DNA of 60,740 nt from Omnitrophica bacterium GWA2_41_15. GTDB lineage: Bacteria; Omnitrophota; Gorgyraeia; Gygaellales; Profunditerraquicolaceae. Shown here piece after piece: positions 45,487 to 53,064 of the stretch. Under the pieces are notes generated by a model, which did not search any database, had not been told where the DNA came from, and was given only the letters and a program-made list of their open reading frames with translations. Position 1 is the stretch's first letter. Each line of letters starts with the position of its first letter. The position numbers and the translations under genes are program-made. The stretch is taken from assembly GCA_919902045.1 (NCBI GenBank), contig CAKKSP010000041.1, positions 1 through 60,740 of the forward strand, in the 5' to 3' direction.

Positions 45487-47721
45487 ATGAAAAGAATACT
45501 TATATTTATTCTGCCGATTCTGATAATTGTTACTTTGGGCTTTACTGTTTTTGGCGTTATTCAAGCCCGATTTACCGAAGACCGGCTTATGGATGATCTC
45601 AAGCGTAAAGCTAAGACCGTTGACGAAAGCCTAGAGTTATCTGCTAAGTTTATACTTTTAAATAATGATTTAAAGTCCGCTAACCGATTAGTCGAAAATT
45701 TCCAAAAAAGAGAACGGTTCCAAGGATGTGTTATATACGATAAAAACGGCCAAATCATTGCCATTACCGAGCGTTTTTCTGATTGGAAGAATAAAGAAAA
45801 AATGTATCTTGAAGACATCTTAACGGCTAAAATTCCGCGCGGTGCTTTAGAGAAATTTAAAGATTATTCGGTTTATAGCTATATTATCCCCGTGCTTGAT
45901 GACGACAATAACATATTGGGCCTGGTTGAGGTAATATATGATACTTCATATCTTTTTAATGCCCTGACAGAGCTTTGGCGCAGGATAAGCGTCACTTTGA
46001 TTACCCTTATTTTTCTTATAACTTTAGTTACTTTTTTAATTCAAAGGCAGATCTTTATCCTTCCTGTTCGCCGATTAACCAAATGGTTTGGGCATTTTCA
46101 GCGGGGAGAAACCGATAAATTACGCCCTTTTGAAGAAAAAGGGGAATTCGGAAAACTTGTTAGCGAGGTGGAGCAGGTTGCTTTGAGTTTAAGGGTTGCA
46201 AGGAAGGTGGTTTCTGATGAGGCACAGGTACGTATTAAGAAAGACGAATTATGGACTGAGTCAAAATTAAGAGATCTTGTGCATGCAAAACTGGGAGAAA
46301 ATGCGTTGGTCGTTGTTTCTAACAGAGAACCCTATATGCACATTATACAGGAATCAACCGGGAAGCCTAAATGTGTGCGGCCTGCAAGCGGGGTAGTTAC
46401 GGCAATAGATCCGATCTTGCGCGCTTGTGGAGGGACTTGGGTTGCGCACGGAAGCGCTGCCGCTGATAGAAGTTTTGTAAATTCAAAAGATAAACTTGGA
46501 GTGCCTCCGGAAGATAATCGCTATATACTAAAAAGAGTCTGGCTGTCAAAAGAAGAGGAGGAAGGTTATTATTACGGTTTTGCAAACGAAGGCTTGTGGC
46601 CATTGTGTCATGTAACTCATACTCGTCCAATATTTAGAGAATCTGACTGGCAGATGTATAAAAAAGTAAATCATAAATTTGCCCAGAGTGTTTTGGATGA
46701 GCTTCCCGTGAAGAATCCTTTTGTGTTTATTCAGGATTATCATTTTACCTTGCTTCCTAAAATAATTAAAGAAAAGCGGCCGGATGCGATAATCGCGCTT
46801 TTTTGGCATATCCCTTGGCCGAATCCAGAAGTATTTGCTATATGTCCGTATCATCTTGAGATTTTAGACGGGATGCTTGGATGCGACCTGATCGGGTTTC
46901 ATGTGCAGAATCACTGTAATAATTTTCTTGATACCGCTAATAGGTTGATCGAGTGCCGGGTAGATACGGAAAAATTCAGCGTGGTAAGCAAAAATAAAGA
47001 AACATTTATCAGGTCTTTTCCTATAAGTGTTAATACTCCTGCAGTAAGCGGAAAATCAAAATTAGCCGCGGAAGAAATAAACAAAATTAAAAATGAGTAT
47101 GATCTGCAAGATAAAATTATAGGAGTAGGTGTTGAAAGGATTGATTACACCAAAGGGATTATCGAACGCATTATGGCAATTGATAGATTTCTTGAGAAAT
47201 ATCCCGAATATAGAAAAAAGTTTGTATTTATACAGTTAGCCGCGCCCAGCAGAACTCATATAAAGCGTTATCATGAACTGATGGGGGAGATCGATGAATT
47301 AGTGGAAAAGAAGAACTGGAAATATTCTGAGGGAAGCTGGAAGCCGATTATATATCTAAAACGCCACTTTTCTCCGGAAGAGATTGAACCGTATTATGCG
47401 CTGGCAGATTTTTGTGTGGTTAGTTCGTTGCATGACGGCATGAATCTGGTAGCAAAAGAATATGTTGCATCAAAAACTGATGCCAGTGGCGCATTGATCC
47501 TAAGTAAATTTACCGGAGCAGCTAGAGAGTTAACAGACGCAGTATTGATAAATCCCTATTCCATTGAAGAATTTGCTGATGCGATAAAATTCACTGTCGA
47601 TATGCCTATTGATGAAAAAAGAAAGCGTATGGAAAATATGCGCAAGGCCGTTACCGAAAATAATGTCTATAAATGGGCAGGGAATATTATTACCGAACTT
47701 ACTGCGCTGAAAAAAACGTAA
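45487..47721 (+). CDS. otsA: Membrane sensor (Cache-HAMP-like) fused to trehalose-6-phosphate synthase
   Basis: This 744-residue protein has two membrane helices (residues 4-24 and 167-186) around an extracytoplasmic sensor-like domain. A HAMP-like linker follows (187-240, with PVRRLTKWF and GEFGKLVSEVEQ), then a complete GT20 domain (273-742). GT20 motifs present are VVVSNREP, YYYGFANEGLWPL, FIQDYHFTLLP, HIPWPNPEVF, LGCDLIGFH, GVERIDYTKGI and LHDGMNLVAKE. OtsA normally has no membrane part. It makes trehalose-6-phosphate from UDP-glucose and glucose-6-phosphate, and OtsB follows 13 bases later. Confidence 0.88.
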   Translation: MKRILIFILPILIIVTLGFTVFGVIQARFTEDRLMDDLKRKAKTVDESLELSAKFILLNNDLKSANRLVENFQKRERFQGCVIYDKNGQIIAITERFSDWKNKEKMYLEDILTAKIPRGALEKFKDYSVYSYIIPVLDDDNNILGLVEVIYDTSYLFNALTELWRRISVTLITLIFLITLVTFLIQRQIFILPVRRLTKWFGHFQRGETDKLRPFEEKGEFGKLVSEVEQVALSLRVARKVVSDEAQVRIKKDELWTESKLRDLVHAKLGENALVVVSNREPYMHIIQESTGKPKCVRPASGVVTAIDPILRACGGTWVAHGSAAADRSFVNSKDKLGVPPEDNRYILKRVWLSKEEEEGYYYGFANEGLWPLCHVTHTRPIFRESDWQMYKKVNHKFAQSVLDELPVKNPFVFIQDYHFTLLPKIIKEKRPDAIIALFWHIPWPNPEVFAICPYHLEILDGMLGCDLIGFHVQNHCNNFLDTANRLIECRVDTEKFSVVSKNKETFIRSFPISVNTPAVSGKSKLAAEEINKIKNEYDLQDKIIGVGVERIDYTKGIIERIMAIDRFLEKYPEYRKKFVFIQLAAPSRTHIKRYHELMGEIDELVEKKNWKYSEGSWKPIIYLKRHFSPEEIEPYYALADFCVVSSLHDGMNLVAKEYVASKTDASGALILSKFTGAARELTDAVLINPYSIEEFADAIKFTVDMPIDEKRKRMENMRKAVTENNVYKWAGNIITELTALKKT

Positions 47722-47734
47722 ACAGGATTAAGCT

Positions 47735-48538
47735 ATGGAACACATATTTAGGAATTGGGAAACGTTAAAAGAAAAACTTAGAGGGAAATATTTGTTTATT
47801 TTTCTTGATTACGATGGCACGCTTACCCCTATTGTAAAAACTCCAGAGCAAGCGGTATTATCAAAGGAAATCAGGGAAATACTAAAAATATTATCAGAAA
47901 ATCCTTACTGTAAAATAGCAATTATCAGCGGCCGGTCGTTAGAGGACGTAAAAAATAAATTTAACTTAAGAAATCTTGTCTATTCTGGCAACCATGGATT
48001 AGAAATCGAAGGCCCAAAAATCAAATACATAACTTCGGTTTCATCGGGATATAGAAAAATTATTAATCAGATAAAAGACGAGTTAAGTAAAAAAATTATT
48101 CCTTTTAAGGGTGCTTTTATAGAAGACAAAGGGTTATCTATTGCGCTGCATTTTCGGAATGTAGATCAGAAACAGGCCTCTATAATAAAAACTATTTTTC
48201 ATGAAGTTATAATTGTTTATTTGGTGAAAAATAAAATTAAAGTTAAGCCAGGAAAAAAAGTACTTGAAGTCAGGCCGCCTTTGGAATGGGATAAGGGTAA
48301 GGTTGTGTTGTGGCTCTTGGCAAGGCAGAAGTTTGCAAGGATAAAAAAGGAAATTTTATCGGTTTATATAGGAGATGATACCACTGACGAGGATGCTTTT
48401 AAAGCGATTCAGCGCATAGGTATCACTATTCTTGTGGGTAAAACAAAAGGCTCTCACGCGCGTTATTGCTTAAGAAATCATGATGAAGTTAAAGAGTTTC
48501 TTGAAAGGATCGTAAAGTTGCAAAAGGAGGCAATCTAA
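47735..48538 (+). CDS. otsB: Trehalose-6-phosphate phosphatase
   Basis: This 267-residue HAD phosphatase has the motif FIFLDYDGTLTPIVKTPEQA, ISGRSLEDVK, GNHGLEIEGP, KGKVVLWLL and the acidic YIGDDTTDEDAFKAI. It dephosphorylates trehalose-6-phosphate made by the adjacent synthase. Its stop overlaps the start of the DUF5752-like gene by one base. Confidence 0.93.
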   Translation: MEHIFRNWETLKEKLRGKYLFIFLDYDGTLTPIVKTPEQAVLSKEIREILKILSENPYCKIAIISGRSLEDVKNKFNLRNLVYSGNHGLEIEGPKIKYITSVSSGYRKIINQIKDELSKKIIPFKGAFIEDKGLSIALHFRNVDQKQASIIKTIFHEVIIVYLVKNKIKVKPGKKVLEVRPPLEWDKGKVVLWLLARQKFARIKKEILSVYIGDDTTDEDAFKAIQRIGITILVGKTKGSHARYCLRNHDEVKEFLERIVKLQKEAI

Positions 48539-49209
48539 TGGCGGAATTACGAGAAGCTAAAGAGCCGTTTAGATTTCATACCAGACTGCATTTGACAGAG
48601 CTAACCGGATTTAAGGCCGGAACGTTAGAACAACTTTTGTTCTTAATTAAGAAAGTGCCCGGTTCAAGCATTTATCATCATACTCATCGATTTCTGCAGC
48701 AGCATCAATACTTGTCTCCTGAGCCACCGAACGATTTTGCCTATTGGGTTACGGAAGTTATGGGGGAGGACGAATTGGGGGAGAAATTAGCAAGTATTGA
48801 TACTATCCAATATCATGCAATTCGGAACCTAAGAGAGAGAATAGTTTTTACTATCGACGATCATCTTAAAAAATCATCTTCCGCTAAACTGAAGTTTTCT
48901 AGGAAAGACGAAGAATTTTGTTTTATGAAGTCGGTCAGTTTTATTGTCCCTACGGCATATATTGCGGTTAATTTAAAACAATTTGCAGAAACGCTTGAAA
49001 AAGTAACATTCGATTCCATTTATTTTCACATTTTTGAATCTCGGCTTAGGTTGGAGCGCAGTAGCAATGATTTTTCAAATTGGATAGAAAATTCTTTAGG
49101 GGATAAAAAATTAGCAAATGATATAAGCAGGTTTGATCCGTATACTCAAACATTAGAAAATCTCAAGAAAATCCTGATAAGAATCGTTAAAAAAAGAATA
49201 GAGGAATAA
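48538..49209 (+). CDS. DUF5752-like protein with an internal duplication
   Basis: This 223-residue protein consists of two homologous halves of ~100 residues. The first has SSIYHHTHRFLQQHQYLSPE, then NDFAYWVTEVMGEDELGEKL and IRNLRERIV; the second has DSIYFHIFESRLRLERSS, NDFSNWIENSLGDKKLAND and LKKILIRIV. I recognise it as DUF5752-like, which occurs next to trehalose genes. The HHTHRF histidines of the first half are not kept in the second (FHIFES), so only one half may bind a ligand or metal. Its function is not known. Confidence 0.7.
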   Translation: MAELREAKEPFRFHTRLHLTELTGFKAGTLEQLLFLIKKVPGSSIYHHTHRFLQQHQYLSPEPPNDFAYWVTEVMGEDELGEKLASIDTIQYHAIRNLRERIVFTIDDHLKKSSSAKLKFSRKDEEFCFMKSVSFIVPTAYIAVNLKQFAETLEKVTFDSIYFHIFESRLRLERSSNDFSNWIENSLGDKKLANDISRFDPYTQTLENLKKILIRIVKKRIEE

Positions 49210-49211
49210 AA

Positions 49212-50423
49212 ATGGCGCAAATAAGAGAATATATTCCTATCGTTGGCCAATCGGTTATTGAGGATTTGCAGCTTCTTGCCGATAGATTACGCGGTAAGAT
49301 AATACAGCATATTAATTCTACGGCTGTAGGCGGAGGAGTTGCTGAGATATTAAACCGCATGGTTCCTTTGTTAAAAGAGCTGGGTGTTGATACCCGATGG
49401 GATCTGATAAAAGGAGGCGAGCAGTTTTTTGAGGTTACTAAAAAATTCCATAACGCTTTACATGGCAGGAAAGAGAGCATAACTCAACGTGATTTTGATA
49501 TATTTATGGATGCAAGTTCTAAAAATATTGAGGAAGTAGTAATAACAGGTGATATTGTTTTTGTCCATGATCCGCAGCCAATAGTGTTGGTTAAAAAGAA
49601 ATCCGATAATAAATGGATCTGGCGTTGCCATATTGATGTGTCTAATCCCAATCAAAAAGTCTGGAATTTCTTAAAGGAGTTTATCGGTAAATATGATTCT
49701 GTTGTGTTTTCTGCGCCTAGTTTTTCGCAACCGCTACCAATAAGGCAATTTTTGATTTCTCCGTCCATTGATCCGTTAAGCGATAAAAATAAAGATCTTC
49801 CGCAAGAAACAATTGATGTGGTTTTGCGTAAATACGGAATATCTAAAGATAAGCCTATATTGACGCAGATCTCTCGTTTCGATCGCCTTAAGGATCCGGT
49901 TGGCGTTATTGAAGCTTATCAGCAGGTAAAACGTTATATTGATTGTCAGTTAATTTTAGCAGGAGGGGCTGCTGTTGATGATCCTGAGGGGATAGAAGTT
50001 CTGGAAGAAGTCAAGGAAAAAGCTAAAAAGGATCGGGATATACATATCTTGTTGTTATCTCAAAACGATATTGAAATAAATGCTTTACAGCGAGCCTCAA
50101 CGATTATAATTCAGAAGTCTCTCAAGGAAGGGTTTGGCCTTACGGTTTCGGAAGCGCTTTGGAAGGCTAAGCCGGTGGTGGCTTCGAACGTCGGGGGCAT
50201 TCCTTTACAAATAAAACATAAATATTCCGGCTTGCTTTGTCATTCGATTGACGGAGCTGCCTTTGCCATAAAGCAACTACTTAACAGCCCGGAATATGCC
50301 AAAAAATTAGGGGAAAACGGTAGAGAGCATATTAAAAATAATTTTCTGTTAACGCGCCATTTACGCGAATATATGCTGTTGTTTCTTTCATTGTATCATC
50401 AAGGGGATGTTGTTTATCTGTAA
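49212..50423 (+). CDS. treT: Trehalose glycosyltransferring synthase TreT (GT4)
   Basis: This 403-residue GT4-fold enzyme has the TreT start LRGKIIQHINSTAVGGGVAEI, a HDPQPIVLV segment, and the donor-site motif KEGFGLTVSEALW with the GT4 EX7E glutamates. TreT makes trehalose reversibly from NDP-glucose and glucose. It stands 2 bases after the DUF5752-like gene, so the island holds two complete trehalose routes. Its 3' end overlaps an upstream extension of the lexA frame that is not used. Confidence 0.88.
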   Translation: MAQIREYIPIVGQSVIEDLQLLADRLRGKIIQHINSTAVGGGVAEILNRMVPLLKELGVDTRWDLIKGGEQFFEVTKKFHNALHGRKESITQRDFDIFMDASSKNIEEVVITGDIVFVHDPQPIVLVKKKSDNKWIWRCHIDVSNPNQKVWNFLKEFIGKYDSVVFSAPSFSQPLPIRQFLISPSIDPLSDKNKDLPQETIDVVLRKYGISKDKPILTQISRFDRLKDPVGVIEAYQQVKRYIDCQLILAGGAAVDDPEGIEVLEEVKEKAKKDRDIHILLLSQNDIEINALQRASTIIIQKSLKEGFGLTVSEALWKAKPVVASNVGGIPLQIKHKYSGLLCHSIDGAAFAIKQLLNSPEYAKKLGENGREHIKNNFLLTRHLREYMLLFLSLYHQGDVVYL

Positions 50424-50455
50424 AATTTTAACGGGGAGAAAGAAAAAAAACAAAG

Positions 50456-50484
50456 TTGACATCCACACAAATGTGTGGTATATA
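50456..50484 (+). promoter_or_regulatory. lexA promoter
   Basis: A perfect -35 TTGACA (50456-50461) is followed 17 bases later by the -10 box TATATA (50479-50484). The spacer is almost filled by a palindrome. The AGGAGG ribosome site and the ATG at 50491 follow immediately, so the transcript would have almost no leader. Confidence 0.85.
50463..50478 (+). promoter_or_regulatory. Candidate LexA operator CCACAC-N4-GTGTGG
   Basis: The sequence CCACACAAATGTGTGG is a perfect 6-base inverted repeat around AAAT. It lies between the -35 and -10 boxes of lexA, the position expected for autorepression. It is unlike the GAACN4GTTC and CTGTN8ACAG boxes of well-studied bacteria. Confidence 0.65.
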
Positions 50485-50490
50485 GGAGGT

Positions 50491-51084
50491 ATGGTTGAGC
50501 TAACTCCTAAACAAAAACAAGTCCTCGATTTTATCCGCCAAAAGAGCGCGCAGGGTATTCCGCCGACTATTCGCGAAATTGCCGCTCAATTCAAGGTGTC
50601 TTCAACAGGCACAGTGCGTGATTATTTGACTGCGCTTCAGAAAAAAGGGTATCTTAAGATAAATCAGAAGATCTCCCGCGGTATTGAGCTGTTGCGGCAT
50701 CCGTTAAAAATTCCGATTTTAGGTAATATCCCTGCCGGTAATCCTCAGGATGCTTATGAAGATATTCAAGGATATGTTGATTTAGAGGGTATTTTCCCTG
50801 TTGAGAGAGCAGGGGAGGGAATCTTTGCTTTACGGGTGAAAGGTGAGAGCATGGTTGAGGCCGGGATTATGGATGGAGACCTGGCAGTGATCCGGCGCCA
50901 AAGCCTAGCAGCAGAAGGGGAGATTGTGGCAGCAATTTTAGAAGGAAATAATGAAGTAACTTTAAAGCGCTTGAGGCGAAAAGGGAGTCAGGTTTTTCTT
51001 GAGCCTGCCAATCCGCATTTTGCGCCGATTTATGCGGATTTTAATATTCTGGGGAAGTTGATTACAATTCTGAGGAAATACTAA
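50491..51084 (+). CDS. lexA: LexA repressor
   Basis: This 197-residue LexA has a winged-helix domain (MVELTPKQKQVLDFIRQKSA, then IPPTIREIAAQFKVSSTGTV), the Ala-Gly cleavage site (A82-G83 in IPAGNP), and the catalytic pair S120 (KGESM) and K159 (TLKRL). It represses the SOS regulon until cleavage stimulated by RecA. ATG 50491 with AGGAGG upstream is chosen over the frame's open start at 50407, which lies inside treT. A palindromic repeat follows the stop. Confidence 0.96.
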   Translation: MVELTPKQKQVLDFIRQKSAQGIPPTIREIAAQFKVSSTGTVRDYLTALQKKGYLKINQKISRGIELLRHPLKIPILGNIPAGNPQDAYEDIQGYVDLEGIFPVERAGEGIFALRVKGESMVEAGIMDGDLAVIRRQSLAAEGEIVAAILEGNNEVTLKRLRRKGSQVFLEPANPHFAPIYADFNILGKLITILRKY

Positions 51085-51090
51085 CTTTAA

Positions 51091-51129
51091 TGTAGGGGAG
51101 GTTTAAACCTCCCCTACACCTGTGGATAA
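51091..51129 (+). repeat. GTAGGGGAGG palindrome with adjacent DnaA-box sequence
   Basis: A 28-base palindrome (half-site TGTAGGGGAGGTTT, 51091-51118) is followed 2 bases later by TGTGGATAA (51121-51129), the complement of the DnaA box. It mirrors the unit at 40929-40966. It lies between lexA and the small gene at 51135. Confidence 0.85.
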
Positions 51130-51134
51130 CTTTT

Positions 51135-51437
51135 ATGCTACTTTCCGGTTTCAACCCTAACGCGCGTTGGGATAGGAATATCGAAGGCGCCTACGATGAC
51201 CCTGATAAGCTTAAGGCAAAAATCCAGGTGCTTGCTTTTTTTAGCGGGGCTAAAGTATATCCGCGTATTTTTATGATGAGCGGAAAGCGCTACCGGATCA
51301 GGAAACTCAATTACACCTGGCAAAAGCGCCAAGGTAGCGAGCTCATCAGTTGTTTTTCAGTCAGCACTGCCTGCGATATATACCAACTTTCTTTCAATCA
51401 CTCTTCTTGTGCCTGGAAATTAGATAATATATTTTAG
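51135..51437 (+). CDS. Small protein between lexA and dinB
   Basis: This 100-residue protein contains KIQVLAFFSGAKVYPRIFMM, SGKRYRIRKLNYTWQKRQG and ELISCFSVSTACDIYQLSFN, and looks mostly beta. I think it belongs to the small proteins often found beside lexA and Y-family polymerases (DUF6504-like), but I am not certain. Its position between lexA and dinB suggests a role in the damage response. Its last base is inside the inverted repeat at 51435. Confidence 0.5.
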   Translation: MLLSGFNPNARWDRNIEGAYDDPDKLKAKIQVLAFFSGAKVYPRIFMMSGKRYRIRKLNYTWQKRQGSELISCFSVSTACDIYQLSFNHSSCAWKLDNIF

Positions 51438-51481
51438 GGACACTTTTTGAAATTTAATTTTCATGTTAAAAAGTGTCCCTA
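51435..51481 (+). repeat. Inverted repeat of the TAGGGACACTTTTT family upstream of dinB
   Basis: Perfect 14-base arms (TAGGGACACTTTTT at 51435-51448, reverse complement at 51468-51481) bound a 19-base AT-rich loop. A single matching half-site (AGGGACACTTT) lies at the end of dinB near 52674. It may be a terminator for the preceding gene. Confidence 0.75.
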
Positions 51482-51526
51482 TTTGTCACTTGTAACTTGT
51501 CACGTGGTAACCAGTTAATTTTTTAT

Positions 51527-52684
51527 ATGATCCTCCACATCGACATGGACGCTTTTTTTGCCTCTATAGAGCAGGCAATTAATCCCCGGCTCAAAGGCAA
51601 ACCTTTGATTGTCGGCTCCCGCAATAGCCCGCGTTTTACCGTGGTTTGCGCAGCAAGCTATGAAGCTAAAGCTTTAGGAATTACTTCCGGCATGCGTTCC
51701 CAGGATGCCTTCAGAATATGCCCTAATTTATCTTTTGTACCTGCCCAACAAGACCGCTACATCTGGACATCCCGGCAAATTTTTACATTTTTAAAAGGCC
51801 TGGGGTATCCTATACAATATTGTTCTATTGATGAGTTTACACTGGATATTGGCGATACCCAAAATTGCCATAAATTAAGCAGTGGAATTCAGGAAAAAAT
51901 TACCCAGGATTTCGGGATTACTGCTTCAATAGGTATAGGAAAAAACTATCTTTTAGCAAAGCTTGCCTCTAAACTTAAAAAGCCTGCTGGATTCCTTGAA
52001 ATTAACGAAGAAAATCTGGAAGATATTCTTAAGGGAGTTCCTGCAAAAAAAATATGCGGGGTAGGGGAGGCAACTAATTTACTTCTTGAGAATTTAGGGA
52101 TAAATACTTGCCTTGATCTTTATCAGAAAGATGTTCTTTTTCTAAAAGAATATTTAGGCCAATATGGTATTAATCTTTATTTTGGTTTACATACAAAAGA
52201 AGAAATTTCTATTTCAGAGCATGAAGATTTGCCTAAGTCAATTGGGCATTCATATACATTAAGTAAGCCTAACCAAAACCCCGGGTTTATAAGCGCTTGG
52301 TTTAGGCTTTTATCTGAAAAAGTAGCCGAGCGTTTACGTGCGCAAGATTTACTGGCCAAAACAGTGCATCTTTGGCTTGAGCTGCCTGAATTTGGGCATT
52401 TTAGCCGCCAAAAAAGCTTTTCTAATGCTACTGATGATGGAGCTCTAATTGCCACTAGAGCAATGGAAATAATGGCTAAAAATGGCCTAATATGGCCTAA
52501 TATTAGGGCTATTGGGGTGACTTGTTCAGGGCTTATTTTGAAGGAGTATGAACCGTTATTTTTAGAGGATAAAAAAAGAAATAACCTGCTTAAGGCAGTT
52601 GATCGGATTAATCAGCGTTTTGGAGAAGAAGCAATTTTTCCTGCGGTGATTAAGCTAACTAATCCAACCACAGGGACACTTTAA
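51527..52684 (+). CDS. dinB: DNA polymerase IV (Y family)
   Basis: This protein of about 385 residues has the catalytic motifs MILHIDMDAFFASIEQA and YCSIDEFTLDIGD, the steric-gate region, the helix-hairpin-helix KICGVGEATNLLLENLGI, and a little-finger domain ending near SFSNATDDG. It copies damaged DNA. ATG 51527 gives the standard start; the frame open from 51473 is not used. The last codons and the stop are encoded by a half-copy of the TAGGGACAC repeat. No copy of the lexA palindrome is visible in front of it. Confidence 0.93.
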   Translation: MILHIDMDAFFASIEQAINPRLKGKPLIVGSRNSPRFTVVCAASYEAKALGITSGMRSQDAFRICPNLSFVPAQQDRYIWTSRQIFTFLKGLGYPIQYCSIDEFTLDIGDTQNCHKLSSGIQEKITQDFGITASIGIGKNYLLAKLASKLKKPAGFLEINEENLEDILKGVPAKKICGVGEATNLLLENLGINTCLDLYQKDVLFLKEYLGQYGINLYFGLHTKEEISISEHEDLPKSIGHSYTLSKPNQNPGFISAWFRLLSEKVAERLRAQDLLAKTVHLWLELPEFGHFSRQKSFSNATDDGALIATRAMEIMAKNGLIWPNIRAIGVTCSGLILKEYEPLFLEDKKRNNLLKAVDRINQRFGEEAIFPAVIKLTNPTTGTL

Positions 52685-52843
52685 GTTAAACAAGCAAAAA
52701 ATACGATATGAACGTTAAAAAAATAATCATTGTAACACTATATTACAAAAAGAGATAAATCAAGTACTTCCTAGATTGGCAAGTTTACATAAGATATATT
52801 ATAGGCACTAGTGCGACATAAGAAGATAAAGAAAATAGGCTGT

Positions 52844-53050
52844 TTATAAGGAAGATTTTATGCTCGCTTGCTTTATATAGGCGTTTATTTGAGTCAACTG
52901 TTCTCTGCTTGGTTTATTCTTATCTTTGAACCATCTTTGGATTGTTCTGGGACTTATCTTTAAATAATCAGCTAATTCTTTTGTCTGAAAACTCCCCGCA
53001 TAAAAATGAAGTTTATGTAATTTATACCACTCTTCTAGTTCTCTTTCCAT
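52844..53050 (-). CDS. Small helix-turn-helix protein
   Basis: This 68-residue protein has a helix-turn-helix (ELADYLKISPRTIQRWFKDK) similar to the homeodomain-like insertion-sequence and phage type. It starts just after the endonuclease gene on the same strand. AAGGGAGG, overlapping the endonuclease stop, is its ribosome site, so the two are one operon. It might regulate or assist the endonuclease; the function is unknown. Confidence 0.65.
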   Translation of the reverse strand: MERELEEWYKLHKLHFYAGSFQTKELADYLKISPRTIQRWFKDKNKPSREQLTQINAYIKQASIKSSL

Positions 53051-53064
53051 ATATCTAGCCTCCC

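Noticed and set aside
51473-51526. N-terminal extension of DinB from 51473
   Set aside because: It lies in the repeat arm and the standard DinB N-terminus begins at 51527.
52685-52843. Small ORF (ATG 52708, 16 codons) and GCACTAGTGC palindrome in the dinB-HTH gap
   Set aside because: The ORF is too short and AT-rich, and a 10-base palindrome is expected by chance.
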